From: RGIG3513 sp045658985
GTDB taxonomy: Bacteria > Bacillota > Clostridia > Oscillospirales > Butyricicoccaceae
Direction: 5' to 3'
Length of the DNA: 13,649 nt
Assembly (NCBI GenBank): GCA_045658985.1
Contig: JAZOWC010000031.1
Span: 1 to 13,649 of the forward strand
Below the pieces are notes generated by a model that did not search any database, had not been told where the DNA came from, and was given only the letters and a program-made list of their open reading frames with translations. Positions within the stretch are counted from its first letter, which is position 1, and each line of letters opens with the position of its first letter. This document shows, in pieces, positions 12,142 through 13,649 of this stretch. The translations under genes were made by a program, and so were the position numbers.

Positions 12142-13638
12142 ATGTCAAAATACATTATGGCCATCGATGCCGGCACAACGTCCAACAGATGCATTATTTT
12201 TGACAAAGAGGGCAACATCATCGCCTCTGCCCAAAAGGAGTTCAGGCAGATATATCCTCAGCCCGGCTGGGTTGAGCACGATCCTTTGGAGATATGGGAA
12301 AGTGTGCTGTCTGTCATGCGCGAGGCTTTGCTGTCGGGCGAGGTGACGGCTTCGGATATTGCGGCTATCGGCATTACCAATCAGCGCGAGACGGTGGTCG
12401 TATGGGACAAGACCACCGGCAAGCCCGTATACAACGCCATCGTGTGGCAGTGCCGCCGCACCAGCGCCTATTGCGACAAGCTGAAGGCCAAGGGACTGAG
12501 CGAAACGGTGCAGGACAAGACCGGTTTGGTCATCGACCCCTATTATTCGGCCACCAAGCTGAGATGGATACTCAAAAAAGTCCCCGGCTCAAATGAGCTG
12601 GCAAGCAGCGGAAAGCTGCTGGCAGGCACCATAGATACATGGCTGATGTGGAAATTAAGCGGCAGACGGATATTTGTCACCGACGTGTCCAACGCATCCC
12701 GCACCATGCTGTACAACATCCACGATCTGTGCTGGGATGCCGAGCTGCTGCGCGAGCTTGAGATCCCCGACAATATTCTCCCCGAGGTCAAACCCAGCAG
12801 CTGCGTATACGGCCACACCGACGCTGAGATATTCGGTCAGGCTATCCCCATAGCAGGCGTGGCAGGCGATCAGCAGGCGGCTTTGTTCGGGCAGGCCTGC
12901 TTCCTCCCCGGCGATGCAAAAAACACCTACGGCACGGGAAGTTTTATGCTGATGAACACCGGCAAGACCCCCGTCAAGAGCAAAAACGGCCTGCTCACCA
13001 CTATCGCATGGATGGTGGACGGCGAAGTCAAATACGCGCTGGAAGGCTCAGTGTTCGTGGCAGGCGCCGTTGTGCAGTGGCTGCGTGACGAGATGGGTAT
13101 CATCAAGTCATCTGCTCAGACCGAGGAATATGCGCAGCGTGTGACCAACACCAACGGCTGCTACGTGGTGCCTGCTTTTACCGGACTGGGCTCACCCCAT
13201 TGGGATCAGTATGCCCGCGGCACAATCGTGGGTCTCACCCGCGGCTGCAACAAGTATCATATCGTCCGTGCAGCTCTGGACAGTATCGGCTATCAGGTCA
13301 ATGATATACTGCAGGCAATGCGCGAGGATTCGGGCATCAAGCTGTCCTCTCTCAAGGTTGACGGCGGCGCCAGCGCCAACAACTATCTGATGCAGACTCA
13401 GGCCGATCTGTCGGGCGTGCCCGTTCAGCGTCCCGCCTGCGTGGAGTCTACGGCTATCGGTGCCGCATATTTGGCAGGTCTGGCCGTGGGATACTGGAAG
13501 GACAAGCAGGAAATAATCCAGAACCGCAAGATCTCCCGCACCTTTGTCCCCCGCATCACCGAAACCGAACGGGTGGGCAGAACAGACGGCTGGAACAAGG
13601 CCGTCGCCTGCGCTCTCAACTGGGCAAAGGACGAATAA
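12142..13638 (+). CDS. glpK: Glycerol kinase
   Basis: Phosphorylates glycerol with ATP to sn-glycerol 3-phosphate in the cytoplasm, the first step of glycerol use after uptake. The 498-residue protein is full length and matches FGGY kinases throughout: phosphate loop MAIDAGTTSNRC at 6-17, GITNQRE at 77-83 (R82 and E83 contact glycerol), YNAIVWQCRRT at 97-107, IDPYYSATKLRW at 131-142, GVAGDQQAALFGQ with catalytic Asp D243, KNTYGTGSFML at 260-270, and KVDGGASANNYLMQ at 405-418. The activation loop reads VYGHTDAEIFGQ (222-233) and lacks the His that HPr phosphorylates in many Firmicutes enzymes. No glpF, glpD/glpO or glpP is in the window; the gene is probably monocistronic from its own promoter, opposite a LysR regulator. 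Only 11 bases follow the stop. Confidence 0.97.
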   Translation: MSKYIMAIDAGTTSNRCIIFDKEGNIIASAQKEFRQIYPQPGWVEHDPLEIWESVLSVMREALLSGEVTASDIAAIGITNQRETVVVWDKTTGKPVYNAIVWQCRRTSAYCDKLKAKGLSETVQDKTGLVIDPYYSATKLRWILKKVPGSNELASSGKLLAGTIDTWLMWKLSGRRIFVTDVSNASRTMLYNIHDLCWDAELLRELEIPDNILPEVKPSSCVYGHTDAEIFGQAIPIAGVAGDQQAALFGQACFLPGDAKNTYGTGSFMLMNTGKTPVKSKNGLLTTIAWMVDGEVKYALEGSVFVAGAVVQWLRDEMGIIKSSAQTEEYAQRVTNTNGCYVVPAFTGLGSPHWDQYARGTIVGLTRGCNKYHIVRAALDSIGYQVNDILQAMREDSGIKLSSLKVDGGASANNYLMQTQADLSGVPVQRPACVESTAIGAAYLAGLAVGYWKDKQEIIQNRKISRTFVPRITETERVGRTDGWNKAVACALNWAKDE

Positions 13639-13649
13639 ACAGGTTAATA

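Noticed and set aside
1..13649. RNA genes, riboswitches, CRISPR arrays, insertion sequences, attachment sites
   Set aside because: No tRNA or rRNA-like stretch, no spaced repeats, no transposase or terminal inverted repeats, and no leader long enough for a riboswitch were found on reading both strands.

Overview
The window looks like chromosome of a Gram-positive anaerobe of the Clostridia, perhaps the Ruminococcus/Oscillospiraceae side. The reasons are strong GGAGG-type ribosome sites on nearly every gene, tight ATGA-coupled operons, and a gene mix typical of that group (LytTR-DUF3021, SdpR/SdpI, YtrA-type GntR, zinc-finger anti-sigma). Genus is a guess. There are no RNA genes, insertion sequences, phage genes or CRISPR arrays, and no gene-free stretch over 300 bases.

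Layout: (1) 11-1258 (+) dicarboxylate/amino-acid symporter, closed by a bidirectional terminator (1276-1314). (2) 1314-3500 (-) an operon transcribed in the order membrane acyltransferase, ECF sigma factor, zinc-finger anti-sigma factor. (3) 3644-5494 (+) a GntR (YtrA-type) regulator, ABC ATPase and ABC-2 permease, read divergently from (2) from a near-consensus promoter whose -10 is covered by a 12-bp inverted repeat. A shared terminator follows at 5498-5544. (4) 5519-7856 (-) ABC ATPase, ABC-2 permease, LytTR regulator and DUF3021 membrane protein. (5) 7958-10983 (-) ArsR/SdpR repressor, SdpI-like membrane protein with an added C-terminal domain, ABC ATPase and ABC-2 permease. (6) 11081-11968 (-) LysR regulator. 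(7) 12142-13638 (+) glycerol kinase, divergent from the LysR gene.

The centre (about 1.3-11 kb) carries three unrelated ABC-2 exporters. Each is tied to its own small regulatory circuit (GntR; LytTR plus membrane partner; SdpR plus SdpI), and an ECF sigma/anti-sigma pair with an acyltransferase lies beside them. The simplest reading is an envelope-stress or antimicrobial-peptide response cluster. That is an inference from families and context; no toxin or peptide biosynthesis gene is present.

The most informative non-coding signals are: two ACCGA half-sites exactly 21 bp apart before the LytTR-linked operon, upstream of a promoter with a -10 but no -35; an inverted repeat in which a perfect anti-Shine-Dalgarno arm faces the ribosome site of the first gene of that operon; an ECF-like promoter before the acyltransferase-sigma-anti-sigma operon; and the -35 box of the SdpR promoter lying in the loop of the LysR gene's terminator-like hairpin.
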